The notes: generated from the sequence alone by a model not told the origin. DNA of 64,000 bases from Rhexocercosporidium sp. MPI-PUGE-AT-0058 (GCA_020746875.1 JAGTJL010000018.1:496001-560000); one strand, 5' to 3'; positions 14,480-25,936 are shown, numbered from the stretch's first letter. Numbers and translations are program-made.

Positions 14480-16606
14480 AAGAGAGAGAAAAGCAGATGC
14501 CGAGCGGGGAAGATTATAATCAAATAGAGGTTAATTTAAATAATAAACTGTTCTTATAGCCGCTAGACGCCGACGATATTAAAGTTAGTATTTATTACGT
14601 TAAATAGAAATGAACGAAATACGCTCTTTAAACTTATACTTTAATAAATTAGATTATATTAATTAAAAATAAGTATTATAAATATCGTTATTTAAGGCAT
14701 TAATATACCGCTATTCGCAAGAAGAATTGCCGTAAAGGGAAAATAATATTATTCTTTTATTAAATCTATAAGACCTTTTTAGCGAGTAAGCGGAAGCGGG
14801 GGAATAAAAGGTTTTTTTATATATACTAGCGGGATTTTAAGATACTTTACCGCTGAGTAAATAATAAATACGTAGATATAAATAATAAATACGAGGTCGT
14901 TAAAATAAAGTAATCTATTTCTTAAGCTATTCTTATGTTAATTGCTAATTTATAATTTAAGTATATCGACGGCATACTTAAGGTCGAGTTTAAGTTACGT
15001 ATTACGTCTAAATCTAAGCTTATAGCCGGACCGGACGATTTGCTTTTCTTATTCGTTTTGTATTAAGCCTATAATAAATCTGTCTTCTTTATTAAAGACG
15101 ACCGTTACGATATCGCTATTATAATCTTATTTTAAGCTTATATTAGCGGTCGACTAGCGGAGTTCGTTCACGTATCGAAAGGCAAAGTTAATAAAGACTT
15201 TCTCGGCGAGCTAGAAGAGGCTAATAAGAACGCTTACTTCCGTAAGGCGACGTATTATAATTACAACAAGAATAATAATATTAATATTAATAGCGAGACC
15301 GAGTGCGGCGATATTAATAACGCTAACGACGGCCTTAAATCCGACGATAATATAATATTCGATTCTAAAGATAATAGAAGCGATAATAGTGCCACCGACG
15401 AAGATAAAGACGATTACTCCGCCTTAAATAGCGGTTATAATAAAGTATACGGATAAATATTATACGACCGAGATTAATAAGCGTAAAGAGCTTTTACGCT
15501 AAAACTTAGGCGCCGCTAAGCCTAGCGATTTCGAGGAGGCTAAGCGGTAATATAAGGCGCTTTATTATAAGGATATTTGTCTTTAGATTATATAAAATCT
15601 AAAGCAGGGAAAGAAAGACTTACTAGTTATAGAAATTTACTTATAGAATTATAAAAAGGTAAATAATAAGCCTAAACCGTATATTGCGCTTTCGAGATAC
15701 CTCGAACCTTAGCTAACTTAACTTTTATAATACGACCTTCCTCTTTAAGAAGAATCCCTTCCTTATCCTTTGCTTAATCTCTTATATTTTGACCCGTGCG
15801 ATCCGCGATAACGCAGTCCTCGTTAGTAATTATACGTCGGCTAAGCTCTTCTTTATTACGGACTTAAGAAGTCAGAATATAAAAGCGATAAAAGTCTATT
15901 AAAAGCCGGAATAATTTAAGTAACTTGTCTTTCGGAAGTCGGTTTAAATTACAAATAATTAAATAAAGTTAAAGACCGAACCTATAGCCTACTCGAAGTA
16001 TGCTTATTACTTAAACCGTCTTAAGCGAGACGCGGGCTTTGAAGATAAGCTGACGAGCTATTATTTCCGCCGAGGCTATATTAATACTATCGATAGTATA
16101 TATTTTATATTATATTATTAATTTCTTAAAGCTAATAACTGGTTTAAGTAAGGCCTTAGACGCTATACGAGATTAAGTTATAAAATATAATTCCCTTACG
16201 AAGGTCTTTAACGAAGCGTATAATAATTAAGTAGTAAAATTTAGTATATAAAACGCTTATCTCGAGAGCGATATTATTAATAATAAGTTAACCCAGGCCT
16301 TTATATATATAAGTATTCGATATAACTCTAGCGCTCTGAAGGAAATTCCCCGAGAAGTAATAAATCGACTCCTCGCCGTAGATTTAGAGATTGCCGTCCT
16401 TGAAAGATAAGCTAAAGAGTCATATACTCGGATTAAGTAAGAGTATAAGTTTATTAACCGAGCGCTTAAAGAGATCCGGAAGACGTATAAGAAACTCGGC
16501 CAGCAGCTTAAAGCTGCGATAAAAAGCCTAGAAGATGAGCTCAAGGCCGAACATATGATTCGCGTACGGGAGCGTTGCCTCGACAATAAAATGTCTGGCC
16601 CCATGT
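14480..16606 (+). pseudogene. DUF3435 tyrosine recombinase relic (Starship captain-like)
   Basis: Read through stops, the plus strand gives a protein of the fungal DUF3435/FluG-domain type. Near 14570 it reads DADDIK...YYVK; near 15025-15240 GPDDLLFLFVL, then DDRYDIAIII, SGRLAEFVHVSKGK and LGELEEANKNA; near 16025-16100 AGFEDKLTSYYFRRGYINT. The last has the Tyr-x2-Arg pair that replaces His-x2-Arg in this recombinase class (R-Y-R-Y catalytic set). The C-terminal helical tail (16290-16600: ALKEIPREVINRLLAVDLEI and following) is well preserved. Stops are mostly TAG/TAA at expected CAG, CGA or TGG codons, a RIP pattern heavier in the N-terminal half. DUF3435 recombinases mobilise giant Starship elements; this copy cannot be active. 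Start and exact end are uncertain. Confidence 0.7.
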
Positions 16607-16667
16607 AATGGAGGGTCCTCCAAATATCATCTTCACATTTTTAGCTTAACAACCCTACTCCTTCAGA

Positions 16668-19030
16668 ATGTCCTTTAGGCGGGAATCGGATTTTGCGCGG
16701 CTTGAGCAGCTGCTTCGAGAAGCAGATGAGCGAGTAGAACGGGAGCGAAGACGTGCGCAGGAAGCAGAACGAAATCAAAAGGAAGCCGACGAGAGGGCAG
16801 AACAGGAGCGACAGCGTGCGGAGGATGAGCGGCGAACTCGAAAAGCAGCCGACGAGCGGGCAGAATAAGAGCGAAGACGTGCGGAGGAAGCCGAGGCTCG
16901 CGCTTAACTCGAGGAAGAGAAGACGAAACCTATCATATTCGAAGAATACTTACATGCCTGCCACACATTCCTCTCGAAGCCGCTCTGTATCCAGACAGAC
17001 AAGAGCCTCAATACGCGGGGCTCTATCACTAGTCCCAAGAGCAAGCCCTGCCCGACCTTATTAATATTATAAACGGACTTTTTAATATTATAATAGCAAC
17101 TCTTCGAAAGAGTTTTTGAATTCATTTCTTAAGACGCGAAATATTTTAGTTTTATTTAATATCTTAAAGAACTCGGCTAAGACTTTTGCGACCGGCCACT
17201 CGCGAGCGAAAAGGATTTAAAAGCATATTAACGCCTAGCCGTTAAGCGACCGATAACATATATCATCTTCCACCTTTAATGAATAAAAGAAGCTCGCTAT
17301 ACGTTCGATCTAAGCGAAAGTATTATTTTCGAGAATTATACTAATACTTTTAGTAATAGCAACAAAGAAGTCTAGTAAAGTCTGTAAGATCTCCGCATCT
17401 CAAGCAAAAGTCTCGACTTAAGGTCGAATCCAAAACCGCGAAACGTCGATTAAATCTGCGTATATAAGGAAGCAAATAGTATACGGAGCTTGTATATAAT
17501 TATAGAATACAAACCGTCCCATAAGCTATCGGTCTTCAATTTGCGAGTTAGACTTTTACGAGTTAATAAGGGATTTTTAAATATCCCGGAAGATATTATT
17601 AATCGGATTATAATACTTATTAATCCAGAAAATAAGTTTGTATACCACTTTAAGTAGCTAACGGCAGCAGCTTTAATATAAACGTATATATATATAATTA
17701 AGAACTGTCTCAAGTACAGTAAAATAATTATAAAAGAAGCCGATGTTTTCCTTTAGCTTAAAGAAAATAAGCTATATATATTCTATTACTACCTCGCAGA
17801 ACCTAATATCGAAGCGGAAGCTTAAGACGAAGCCGATATTTTATTATATTATACCGCAGTCAGCTAGACCTTATCCTTCTGCTTAATAGCATTTAACTTA
17901 AAGCCTTACAGCTAAAAATAGCGAAATCACGCGCTAGAGACTAGTTTTAAAGCAGTGATCGATAACGAAACAATTTTACGATAAATACCTACTAAAGACA
18001 AAACTTTAACTTCTTTACTTTCGGTATTTTATGCGCGAATTCGTTCTTTCGTACGGTCGCCTATTATATTAAGACTTCGAAAGTCACGTAAGGCAAGGAG
18101 TAGCTGCGGCTCTGGAGATATTATTATATACGAAGATTTATAAAGTCCGTCTAGCTTATCGGATAAGACCGCAGACGTTATTACACTAAACAAGTCAAGG
18201 GCTCGTACGCGCCAGTCTAGACAAATGCGATCTATTAAATCATCAGATGCGGTTAAAGAGAGTGACATTCGCTACCGACAATACTACATACAAGCTTATT
18301 TATTAGGACTTATACGAAAACGTCCGTTGGACGATACTTATTTAAATTTCAACGCACATCGTATTTATGAGACCGGCAACTATTATCCTTTAAGGCGGAA
18401 ATCTCTTATAAAACTCATTTTATATTAACTCGCCGAAGACCCCCAAAATAAATATAAGCTACTTAAAATGCAAAGTGCTCGCGGTATTCTATTTAAATTA
18501 ACTTTAAAGTAATATAAATATACTTTAGTTACGAAAAGAACCGTAACGGCATTCGAAGCCAAGTTAAAGCACAAAGGGTTAGTTTACCGATATCTAAATG
18601 AAGTTTAAAAAGAACTTATATTAATTTACCTTAAGAATATCTCTCTCGTCCGCTTTTACTTTTTAAATATTAAAATCAAAATAGTTTACATATATTATTC
18701 ATATTATAAGGAAGCGAGCAAGCACGTAAAGATTTAATATTAATTATAAGACAGGATTTAGCTACGGAAATGAGTGAGGTAATTACAAAAATACTGAGTT
18801 GCGGAGTAGAGCATCGTAATATACGGCCGCCGAACGTGCTATAAAATCCCGAGATCAGAAATGTAATGCTAGTGGATTTTAAGCGTTCGGAGATCTTGAA
18901 GTAAATGCCAATTCTCTAGGAGATATCGCCCAACCGGAAGTGGAAGCGTCTCCACTACACTAATAGAACATTATGTAGTGGTGGACCTCTTTACCAGCGT
19001 TGCATTAGTCTCATTAGCTTTCAAGCCTAA
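16668..19030 (+). pseudogene. Coiled-coil plus kinase-like gene, RIP- and frameshift-inactivated
   Basis: The first 66 codons (from ATG 16668) are an intact charged coiled coil of Glu/Arg/Ala repeats (EADERVERERRRAQEAERNQ). The frame then continues through many stops, with recognisable pieces such as FEEYLHACHTFLSKPLCIQT at about 16940 and LLGLIRKRPLDDTY at about 18300. Near 18810-18900 is a kinase-like catalytic region, CGVEHRNIRPPNVL and VMLVDFKRSEILK, in place of HRD...N and DFG. A one-base-type frameshift lies near 18700, because the 18225-18690 and 18710-19030 parts are in different frames. Stops are TAA/TAG from expected CAA/CAG/CGA codons. It starts only 62 bp after the DUF3435 relic on the same strand. 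The role is unknown; it resembles a fungal-specific kinase-like family seen as multicopy hypothetical proteins. Confidence 0.6.
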
Positions 19031-19371
19031 AACATCGGCTGACCCACCCCCAAATGGCAATAGTATTAGGCTCATATGCAAGTAATTACAGTGTATATCC
19101 TTAATAAAAGAATGCGTTAAATGTTAATTAAATACTACTTCTGCAACTTCTTCTGAATGTAGTAATGTGAGTGTATCACGCGTGACTCAACGGACCCTGG
19201 AGACGCGGCTTTTAACTGCTGCTATTTATAACTACCGTTGGAGGAGAAAGTAAATAAAAGAGGTGGACCTCAGATAGCTTAACTAAATCATTTTGGTCTC
19301 CTTACCTCTTCCCTTATAACATAAAGCATTTCAAGGAAGCTTAATTAAATCTACTTTGCCTAATACATACG

Positions 19372-19670
19372 ATGTGCACCTTTACCTGCCGTGTCAATAG
19401 GTGTGGACATTATACGAAGGCTCTCTGGAATCCCTGCGATAAGGCCAAGAAAGCCAAAAAGGTGTGCGACAGCGGTTCAGAAAATTCGAGTACTATAGGT
19501 TTCTGTTATCTCGATGGATGCGATAGAAAGCCTGGAGGTCTTCGCGATGGTCTAAGTAAGTTATATTACTTATATTTAGTAGGCTGCTTGAGTATTCTAC
19601 TAAAGGCTACGTAGACGACCGCACAGACGGCGGGTTTGATCCCGAAGCGGTTAACTGGGATGAGTTCTGA
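19372..19670 (+). CDS. Small Cys/His-rich hypothetical protein (82 aa, two exons)
   Basis: I read join(19372..19555,19606..19670). The 50-bp intron has GTAAGT and a ...TAAAG acceptor, and joining it keeps the frame and gives the ending YVDDRTDGGFDPEAVNWDEF. Without splicing the frame runs into a stop at 19612-19614. The N-terminal half carries ordered Cys/His (MCTFTCRVNRCGHYTKALW, then NPCDKAKKAKKVC and GFCYLDGCDRKPGG), a pattern found in short fungal proteins that may bind zinc. No signal peptide or membrane segment is evident. It lies between two RIP-killed kinase-type genes yet shows no stop, so it may be functional or a late survivor. The function is unknown. Confidence 0.55.
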
Positions 19671-19679
19671 TGGGAGAAC

Positions 19680-20894
19680 TTATTTAAAGCGGAGCTTGGA
19701 AATTACATCTTGAAGGGAAATACGCGGAGGAACTTCTGACATGGCCTCCAGCGCAAAGCTCCTTAGTAGCTACTCTTCTATGTCATTACATAAAACATCA
19801 GCCATTTCTAATAACATCTTCCCAAGTGCCCATATATTATTCTACTTTCGTGATTCTATATTTTCAGACAGTGGATCGGGTAGATCTCGCATCTCTGGCG
19901 ACAGCCACTCTTAAATTACGCCTCCACTTCCGCTAACATCGATTAGTATGGCGTTAAAGCCTGCGCTAATAATAATATTTCCTAGTTTTAAATCCATATG
20001 CGTTATGCCGACCTGATGAAGGTTATTAAGTGCGCGGGCAATCTAAACCGCCTATCGTTGCCACGGCCAGTCCGTATTAGGCTTTAAATGCAATACATCC
20101 CGTAATATGCCATATAAATAATACTCGAGAAGGATCCCTCGTAGGACGACCGGAGTGTCGTCTTTTATGGTTTCGGCAGTTCGGTAGGGATTTTTGGAGA
20201 TAACAGCAACAACGAGCCACACGACACCGTTAGTGGCGCGCAACAGTTCCAAGTTTCGCAGCTCTTGTTCTAAAACTTCACTATCCCTCGGCTCGTATAA
20301 CGGCCTATCTACTTCCTTATAGACGTACGATTTCTCATCGTTATCAACGCGCACCTCGTGTACGCCAGCACTAAGCTCTTGTTTCTTCCTGATTTCCGAG
20401 ATGTCTTTCGTAGGGGTACTACCGCCATCGCCATTGTAAACTGGAAACCGCACCCGGAATGGGTCTTCTTGTATGTAAAGCCATAAATGGTCGGCAACAG
20501 GGGCATATTCGCTTTCCATATCTGGCGCTGTCTTTAACCGTAGTCTCTGGCCTTGAGCGGTGGTGGCATCGTGCTGGCGCGCAACGATAAGTTTAGTAAC
20601 CGTGTCGTCCAAGAGCTGTATAAGGCCGAAGTCAATGCAAAAGCAGAGGTTTTTGAGGTCTTCTCGCCGTTTCGTTACTTTAGCAAAGGTAGCGGTCTGA
20701 GCCGATTGAAGAGTGCCTTGAAAAGTAACTTTGACATGCCACTTGAGGTGAGAGAAATGCGAAACAAAGCTCAGCGAGCGACTTTAGGGCTCCGTTCCTT
20801 TCTTCCTTATCTCTTCTTTGTAAGTCCTAGGCGTAAAGTCGATGGTCCGCGAGTCTGTCAAGAGGCAAGGCGTGCTCGTAGTCGTGGACTTCAT
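19680..20894 (-). pseudogene. Protein kinase-like gene killed by in-frame stops (RIP)
   Basis: From an ATG at 20894 one uninterrupted frame of 405 codons runs to a TAA at 19680, with no indel but about six internal stops (first at about codon 37, the rest in the C-terminal half). The 186-codon open stretch at 20052-20612 is only the part between two of these stops, and its apparent start is a TTG. The kinase core is legible: GVVWLVVAVI-like N-lobe, GITHMDLKLGNIIIS (HxDLKxxN catalytic loop), LIDVSGSGG in the DFG position, EWLSPEMRD (APE-like) and IWALGKMLLEMA (helix F). Every stop fits CAA, CAG, CGA or TGG changed by C-to-T or G-to-A. It converges with the small gene ending at 19670. Confidence 0.75.
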
Positions 20895-21503
20895 GGTAGA
20901 TCCGTAGGTGGTCGCTGGCGAGCTGGGGCGGCAGGAGGTAATGGCGATGGCTTGGAATCAGGCTGACCTAGCCCCACTACAAGCGGCTGCGATTCCATGC
21001 CTTAGGCGACCGCTGGAGGGGTTGTGTCTCAATCCTCCATGCATTTCAAGAAACACGTGACGACGGTTCCATCCGTACTGATGCTGTCGTGTAATGGCTC
21101 GCTCGAGAGACGCGAAGAAGGGGTATGAGGCAGAGAGTCTGGCGTCGAAGCTCCTTGTTCCGCAAGCCGCATAGCTGTGCTAAAGCTGGAAAACGATGCT
21201 CATGTGAATTCTAACCCTCAGGCAGCAAGCAGTTTCGTCATGTGATTATTGCTCTTAGGATCGACTATATTTGAAAGCACTAAAACGACCACAATCTGTG
21301 AAGACCATTCCCCACGTTTCTCAGAACCGCCATCTGTGTCGCGGCATTGATTTATCGAGTTACCTCTATGAATTCTTGCAACGGCTCCCTCTTTTCAGCC
21401 ACTTTACTTCACTGTCCTTCCCACCGCGGCCCTCACGCCTCGCCATGAAGCCCCTGATATCACAGTCAGCAACGTCTTCATAGTATGTTCGATACAAGTA
21501 TGC
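20895..21503. other. Intergenic, no gene seen
   Basis: Normal-composition DNA between the broken kinase and the 3' end of the coiled-coil gene. Short open frames on both strands look like chance. It should contain the old promoter of the minus-strand kinase. Confidence 0.4.
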
Positions 21504-22706
21504 TCACACTTCACCACGCTCGTTGCGCACAGCGGCCAGATTGGCCCAGTTTGGTCTTGTCTGCGATCTGCGCACTTCATTCCGCTGGTGCATCGGCAAG
21601 CTGCTCCGCTGCGGACGTTCTGAGAGCATCCGCAACTGGTCAAGCTCAGTTTCGGATTTGGCATACGCCATATGGAGGATGTAGTTCCCCTCTTCCAATT
21701 CTTCTATCTGAGCTCTCCACCTGTCGCTATCGCTACGAAGGCTCCCAATCTCCTCGTCCCGAAGCTCATGGTCCAGACTTGTTTGGTCGAGAATGACGTT
21801 TAGCACGCCCTGCATTAGACCGATTTGCTCTTCCAGACTCTCGACCTTGTTTTGGAGCGAGGTCTTGTCGTGTTCGTACTGCCGGCATTTCGACTCAAGC
21901 GCGGTCTTGTCCGTTTGCACCTGCTGAACCTGCACTCTCAGCTCGTCAATTCGTTCCTCCAATCCTTGGACTTCCTGATGATGCTGTTCTGTCAAGCTCG
22001 TCGCATCTGCTTTGGCTTTCTCAAGACTCTCAGTCAGGTCCCGATTCGTCTTCTCGAGCTCAAACTTTTGGTGCGCTAGCTCTGTGCTGTTCTTCTCTGC
22101 TTCATCCCGCTGTTCAGTCACTTTTTGATTTCTGGTTTTCAGCCTTCCGCTTTCATCCTTCTCTTTCCGGAAAGTTCTCTGGAGCGCCTCCTTCTTTCTT
22201 CTCATGTCTTCTATCTCCTGTACCAGCTGGGCCACGTTCTCCTTCAACACCTTGTTTTCCTCTCTCAGAGGACGAGCTTCAAAGTCGCCAGCGACCGCTC
22301 CCGGTGGATTTAATAAACCTAGCTCTTGGCCCACTAGCTTGTAGCCATCAGCGAGCCTCATATGACCGGCCACCCGCAATACAACTTCTCCATCCTCCGT
22401 TTTGGCGGTTAGCTTCTTGCAATATGATCCTGGATGGTTCCGAGTAGGCTCGAAGTCCAAGTCGGAGACACCAGAGTCAATACATTCATCGCCGAGAATT
22501 GACCATGCCGATGTTCCCGCGATGGTTGATGCCCCATGGAAGTCGGTTCGCTGGCTCGCTGGTTTGGTTCGGGTAGTGTTTGTCGTGATGTGGTGTCGGG
22601 GTCGTCCACAGAGCTTAGAGGGAAACGGAATGTGAGACTCTTGTTCAATGACGGGTTTCTTCCCTTTCCGGTCCACAGACTGGGCTGAAGACCCAGCGGT
22701 GGCCAT
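21504..22706 (-). CDS. Hypothetical coiled-coil protein (400 aa)
   Basis: A single-exon frame from ATG 22706 to a stop at 21504, 400 residues. Residues 1-140 are low-complexity and probably disordered (MATAGSSAQSVDRKGKKPV). Residues about 145-345 form a long, strongly charged coiled coil rich in Glu, Lys, Gln and Leu heptads (for example LREENKVLKENVAQLVQEIE). The tail has an Arg-rich stretch. No catalytic motif, signal peptide or membrane segment is visible. It resembles generic SMC/myosin-tail-like fungal proteins only by composition. Codon use is normal and there are no RIP-type stops, so it looks intact despite broken neighbours. The function is unknown. Confidence 0.7.
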   Translation of the reverse strand: MATAGSSAQSVDRKGKKPVIEQESHIPFPSKLCGRPRHHITTNTTRTKPASQRTDFHGASTIAGTSAWSILGDECIDSGVSDLDFEPTRNHPGSYCKKLTAKTEDGEVVLRVAGHMRLADGYKLVGQELGLLNPPGAVAGDFEARPLREENKVLKENVAQLVQEIEDMRRKKEALQRTFRKEKDESGRLKTRNQKVTEQRDEAEKNSTELAHQKFELEKTNRDLTESLEKAKADATSLTEQHHQEVQGLEERIDELRVQVQQVQTDKTALESKCRQYEHDKTSLQNKVESLEEQIGLMQGVLNVILDQTSLDHELRDEEIGSLRSDSDRWRAQIEELEEGNYILHMAYAKSETELDQLRMLSERPQRSSLPMHQRNEVRRSQTRPNWANLAAVRNERGEV

Positions 22707-23847
22707 AGTGATGCTGTTCTCACTATTCGTGTCAATGTTTGTATAAGAATTGCTCCTTCCGGTGGGAAGGGGTCACAAAGAGTGAGTGAAGAGAAATTTG
22801 GAATACCGCTGTTGCTTCTAAATGCTCTCTCAGCTGAAAAGAGGATTTGGGAGCTCCTCCCTCCCCAGCAGACTTCTCAAACTACCGTGCTAAGCATGTC
22901 GAGAACCTCGTCCAGTCACAAGGGGAAGGAGCTCTTGGACGTTATTGGGTGTTCGGCTGAATGGACCTAAAGCTGTGCCTTCCCATCCAACAACATTCCA
23001 CATACATCAACTGCCATTTGCCAGCCTTACCTTCGGTTTCGCATTTGGGGGCCATGAAATCCTGTTTTGAGAGTGGCTGCATGCTCCTTTACATGCTCAC
23101 CATAAACTCCACGTCTGAATGGCACGTTAAGAGAAGGAGGGTATACGTGTCACCTGCAAGTCGCTCAGTTCATTGTGCTGCAGTGTAGCATGAAGGCCAA
23201 TAGACTAGAAACCTGACTCACCGCTTTGCAGGATCGAGGGAGATTGTGTATTGAGCTTGTAGCATAGATGTTGAATTTTCATACTTCTCTTCTTGGTGTC
23301 CAGGGTCTTGGCGACTACAGAACCCAGTGTGGGGGGTCTGACTGTCAGATTGAGTGCTAATGGGAGGGCACTTGTGGTCGGTGGGGTTGGCTGGCTGCTT
23401 TGGTAATATGAGCTCTATGGCCTCGTCATCAATAACCACATCAGGATGTGTGATGGTACTTGTCAATTAAGACTCGGCGATTTTGTGATTCTTATCAGTG
23501 AAGAAGCATGAAGCCAATTCCCGCTCCAGCACTTTCTTTTTACCCGGCCAGCAGCGAATTTTACAGACAGAATGTATTTTCATACACCCAATTGGACGTG
23601 CGAATTTGGATTTTCGAAGGCTTCCTTCCTGATGTCACGTGCTTAACCTTCAACTGTTTTATAGTCACGTGAATAGACTTGCGATGAGATTACGGGACCC
23701 TTAATAGGGACCACCGTGATTAGATCCTGCCAATTAATCCTTTTGTTTCAACTTTTTTTTCAGTGTTAACAGTGGGTTGCCTTATTGAGCAGCATTAGGT
23801 ATGGTCGCTCAGGATGAGCAGTAACTTAGAGTGCATTCTCACGTGAA
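22707..23847. other. Intergenic with one doubtful 82-codon minus frame
   Basis: The promoter of the coiled-coil gene should lie near 22707-23000. A minus-strand frame at 23218-23466 is open for 82 codons, with a soluble, Pro/Thr/Gln-rich translation, but begins with TTG and has no clear partner exon, so I do not call it a gene. The stretch 23660-23800 is AT-richer, with a TTTTTTTTCAG-like polypyrimidine end at about 23762. Confidence 0.35.
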
Positions 23848-24567
23848 ATGAAATCACAAAGGGTGCTCGAACGAGTTCCCATAAAATTAGATGTTCCTGC
23901 TATAGCGAAGGAATCCCAATTCCCCTACATCAAACTCGTTTCCGCCGAAAACATGGTCGGGTTCGGCGAGATGCAAAAGATCCAATATCTGAATAAAGTA
24001 TTCCAAGACGCATATAAATCCCCTCAGAATATTATCGTGGTAGACAACATCGAACGGATCATTGGATGGGCTCCTATTGGTGCTACCTTCTCTAATGCAG
24101 TTCTCCAAGCAGTCATGGTCCTCATGACCAAACAACCCCCAGGAGTACGTCTTTCCCTTCTTTTACCCCATCATTGTTACTAAGTTAACCATTTTCTCCA
24201 GGGCCAACGTCTCCTAATCCTAGGCACAACCTCCCAACGCTCCGTGCTCAAACAACTCGACCTCCAACAAATTTTCAACCGCGAGCTCGCAGTCCCCGCC
24301 GTGAACAGCTATGACGAACTTGGGAAAATTCTACAAGAAGTACAAGCCTTTGACTCCCAAGCCGATTTAGCAGAGTCTATTAATGAGCTGAGAGATAGAA
24401 CGGGACTGGATGTGGTTGGGGTTGGTATTAAGAAAGTTTTGCTTGCAATTAGCGAAGCGAGACAGGAGGTTGGGAATGTTCCTGGGAGGTCTGCAGAAGT
24501 TATGGGTTTGCAGATGGACAGCTCGAGGGAAAAAATGTCTGAGTGGGGCGTTGAGTTGATACCATGA
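23848..24567 (+). pseudogene. Truncated SEC18/NSF copy (C-terminal D2 ATPase part only)
   Basis: I read join(23848..24144,24202..24567), 220 codons; the 57-bp intron has GTACGT and TCTCCAG and preserves frame. After about 18 unrelated residues the protein matches the D2 half of the vesicle-fusion ATPase Sec18/NSF: ESQFPYIKLVSAENMVGF, DAYKSPQNIIVVDNIERIIG (Walker B-like), PIGATFSNAVLQA, GQRLLILGTTSQRSVLKQLD, then the NELRDRTGLDVVGVGIKK tail. The N domain, D1 and the Walker A loop of D2 are missing, so it cannot hydrolyse ATP normally. A full Sec18 is about 750-820 residues. It is most likely a partial duplicate; the essential gene must be elsewhere. It has an intact frame and might still be transcribed. 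Confidence 0.75.
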
Positions 24568-25187
24568 TATGTTTTCTCAACTTGTCTCATCTCCTCTAGC
24601 TCGAATTCATCATTTTCCTCTCATTGTTCACAATCCAGACGAAGGATGTTGAGATGAAAGATTTGGTGATGCGTCGTCTGTTTCCTTACTCCCTCCGCTC
24701 CCCATCTAAAAAGGAAAACACAAATGCCACAGATTCTGCCCCCACAATGACAACCACACTCTCAACCCTCGACCCTAAGCACAGCCAACCCCTCCCTCAA
24801 CCCCTCCTCTAGCACACACACATTCGCTTTCCCAACCGCATACTCCTCCCCCCTTCTTTACCCTCCAACCCAGGTCCTCAATTCCGATCACCATAGCGTC
24901 ATGGCTAAAGATATTATTGACTAGGTTGAACCGCATATCCGTGTGAATGTCTTCTTCCAATGTCAACCTCTTCATTTTCTTTTGTGGTGATCACCCATGC
25001 ATCTGATCCCCCCCCCCACCAACCCAAAAAAAACCTCCTCGCCGCTTCCCTCGACCGTACGTGCTCCCGCGTTGGGACTGGCCGACAGAAGGACAAGGTC
25101 CTCATTAGATATTCGTCCCAGCAGATGCCCAGGGTCAAGTAGGCACACAGAGCTTGAGCTGCTCTCTGTCCACCTGCGGGAGGAAGC
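24568..25187. other. Intergenic, no gene seen
   Basis: C-rich on plus (24690-25030, runs such as CCCCCCCCC near 25010). Open frames on either strand are low-complexity and look like chance. Nothing is supported here. Confidence 0.35.
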
Positions 25188-25520
25188 TTACTCGCTTCTA
25201 GGACGGACCATGCTCCAGCGCGTGCGTATTGCGGGATGAGTCCAGCCTGGAAACTTTTTGAAGATCCAGTCCCAAGGCTTGCCCTCCTTCTTCCATGCCA
25301 CCAAGCGCTGCTCGTCTACAGGGTCCCATGGGATATTCATCCTCGCGCTCAAACCGCCCTGCTTCTCGGCCTCGCTCGAACACTCGTCATCGTCGCTGCT
25401 GACATCAGGATCGCTGTCGCTCGAACCACCATCGTCATTGCTGCTTGACGACTCGCACCTTCGCGATGCAAGAGCTCTAGCATCAACGGCTCTGCCATGT
25501 TGGGGTCCGGTACGCGTCGC
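25188..25520 (-). pseudogene. Myb/SANT-like domain gene fragment, copy 1
   Basis: The minus frame ends in TAA at 25188-25190 and runs up through a Ser/Asp-rich stretch (SSSSNDDGGSSDSDPD) into a C-terminal helix-turn-helix-like module: WDPVDEQRLVAWKKEGKPWD, then WIFKKFPGWTHPAIRTRW. The spaced Trp residues and the RTRW end are typical of fungal Myb/SANT-like DNA-binding domains. No start or upstream exon was found, and a plus-strand fragment follows immediately, so it looks like a rearranged remnant. It is homologous to the fragment at 26177-26430. Confidence 0.5.
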
Positions 25521-25539
25521 ATCGACGTAGTCACGGCCT

Positions 25540-25936
25540 GACTCTGCGGTAGCCGATAGAGCCGTGCCACTGGGCGAGAGCCGGGACAGACATCAGTCCA
25601 GAGGATCTGGCCAGCAACATAAGACACGGGCTCAGAAGTGAGGAATTGCACGAGAAGTTTCCTAACCTCAAAAGGGTTATTGTGACCGACCGCCAATTGA
25701 ACCTGCACAGAGAAGTTATCCGAAATAGGTGGACTGAAGAGCGGTGGAAACGAGAGTCAAGCGCGAACCAGAACGACTGGGTCCGAGACTGGAAAGCTGT
25801 GGTGAAGCTCTTCAAAGCAACGGGGATTAAGATTGAGGTTTCGTCAGATCGGCCTGAGACGGACAAAGCCAAGAAAAGATACATTGAAAGCTTCCAAGCA
25901 TGTCCCGCGCCGAGGGATCCGGTGACATTACTATAG
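25540..25936 (+). pseudogene. Unidentified protein fragment (C-terminal part)
   Basis: From about 25560 a plus frame reads HWARAGTDISPEDLASNIRH and continues to a TAG ending at 25936 (last residues APRDPVTLL). It includes HEKFPNLKRVIVTDRQLNLH and a Trp/Arg/Lys-rich segment (RNRWTEERWKRESSANQNDW). Composition is protein-like, but no start codon with a believable leader is present. The family is not recognised. It is sandwiched between the two Myb-like fragments and is probably part of the same decayed patch. Confidence 0.35.

Noticed and set aside
16257..16604. 115-codon minus-strand gene
   Set aside because: It is opposite the well-preserved C-terminal tail of the DUF3435 relic.
20052..20612. 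A separate 186-residue minus-strand gene
   Set aside because: It begins at TTG between two stops of one longer kinase frame that starts at ATG 20894.
20553..20966. 137-codon plus-strand open frame
   Set aside because: It lies opposite the kinase pseudogene, which reads clearly on minus, and its translation is low-complexity Arg/Gly at the end.
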